From: Prevotella sp.
GTDB lineage: Bacteria > Bacteroidota > Bacteroidia > Bacteroidales > Bacteroidaceae
Assembly: GCA_016286995.1 (NCBI GenBank)
Contig: JAEEVA010000020.1
Span: 1 to 54,309 of the forward strand
Length of the DNA stretch: 54,309 bases
Direction: 5' to 3'
The position numbers and the translations under genes are program-made. Shown piece by piece: positions 54,220-54,309 of the stretch; the first letter of the stretch is position 1; each line of letters opens with the position of its first letter. Below the pieces are notes generated by a model. That model searched no databases. It was not told where the DNA came from and saw nothing but the letters and a program-made list of their open reading frames with translations.

Positions 54220-54309
54220 TTTTTACGTTGAAAATTTGGATGTTGGATCATGGGGAGTTAAGAACGATGTGTAATACAGAAACTTCAAAAAGTGATCAGT
54301 AGAACCGAC
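54202..54309. repeat. 17-bp inverted repeat flanking the DUF3987-like gene start
   Basis: GTCGGTTCTACTGATCA at 54202-54218 is exactly the reverse complement of 54293-54309, separated by 74 bases. The left arm is the beginning of the DUF3987-like gene (codons for ISRTD). Whether the repeat extends past the window edge cannot be seen. Confidence 0.92.
54292..54309 (+). CDS. Possible start of a divergent gene with the same N-terminus
   Basis: GTG ATC AGT AGA ACC GAC would encode M-I-S-R-T-D, identical to the start of the DUF3987-like protein. Only six codons are visible, so this is a possibility and not a gene call. Confidence 0.3.

Noticed and set aside
54202..54309. Terminal inverted repeats of an insertion sequence
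   Set aside because: No transposase frame lies between the arms (74 bases) or next to them in the window.

Overview
The window looks like chromosome of a Bacteroidales bacterium, most likely a Prevotella/Segatella-type gut or rumen species. The reasons are the Bacteroidota promoter signature (TTTG, about 20 bp, TAnnTTTG) in front of many genes, families typical of that phylum (DUF4301, DUF4494, EFR1 ferredoxin, a second EF-G, GH127, GH31), weak Shine-Dalgarno sequences and roughly 50% GC. No ribosomal RNA is present, so the genus is inferred and not proven.

Layout. 1-1.4 kb: 3' part of tagaturonate reductase. 1.5-4.5 kb: a UvrA paralogue lacking half of its first zinc finger. 4.5-5.1 kb: four tRNAs (Thr, Gly, Ser, Glu). 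5.1-7.7 kb (minus): a partner-switching pair, a STAS protein and a sensor/PP2C/HATPase fusion. 7.8-9.9 kb (minus): EF-G2, without the catalytic histidine. 10-11.2 kb: hemW, which carries several repeat insertions inside its reading frame. 11.3-16.7 kb: a carbohydrate cassette (beta-helix protein, GH31, Na+/solute symporter). 16.8-19.1 kb (minus): acyl-CoA synthetase and XRE-cupin regulator. 19.3-22.2 kb: GH127 and EFR1. 22.2-24.6 kb (minus): PLP-binding protein, DUF4494 and a membrane pseudokinase. 24.9-28.7 kb: aminotransferase, FtsX-like permease, mannonate dehydratase. 28.9-32.4 kb (minus): TPR protein, def, ruvX, SPOR lipoprotein. 32.5-43.3 kb: YtxH/holin-like envelope genes, glnS, two peptidases, recJ-recQ and DUF4301. 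43.3-49.9 kb: an attenuator-controlled leucine operon, leuA-leuC-leuD-second IPMS/citramalate synthase-leuB. 49.9-51.5 kb: TPR protein and a DUF5715 (M15-like) protein. 51.5-54.3 kb: a PIN toxin-antitoxin pair and a DUF3987-like mobile-element protein beside a 17-bp inverted repeat at the window edge.

Two signals stand out. First, the leu operon has a complete ribosome-mediated attenuator: a promoter, a 26-residue leader peptide rich in Leu and Ile codons, a terminator hairpin, and a 10-base antiterminator inside the leader reading frame that matches the terminator's 5' arm exactly. Second, the window is peppered with small repeats. At least a dozen loci are tandem repeats with a strict 7-base period. 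Their unit sequence differs from place to place, yet the period is constant, and several supply stop codons, signal-peptide residues or in-frame insertions. Three or four larger palindromes (about 55-111 bp) behave in the same way, sitting inside conserved enzymes or giving genes their stop codons.

Metabolically the window joins uronate catabolism (uxaB, uxuA), plant-polysaccharide side-chain removal (GH31, GH127 and a sugar symporter) and branched-chain amino acid synthesis, which fits a plant-fibre-degrading anaerobe.
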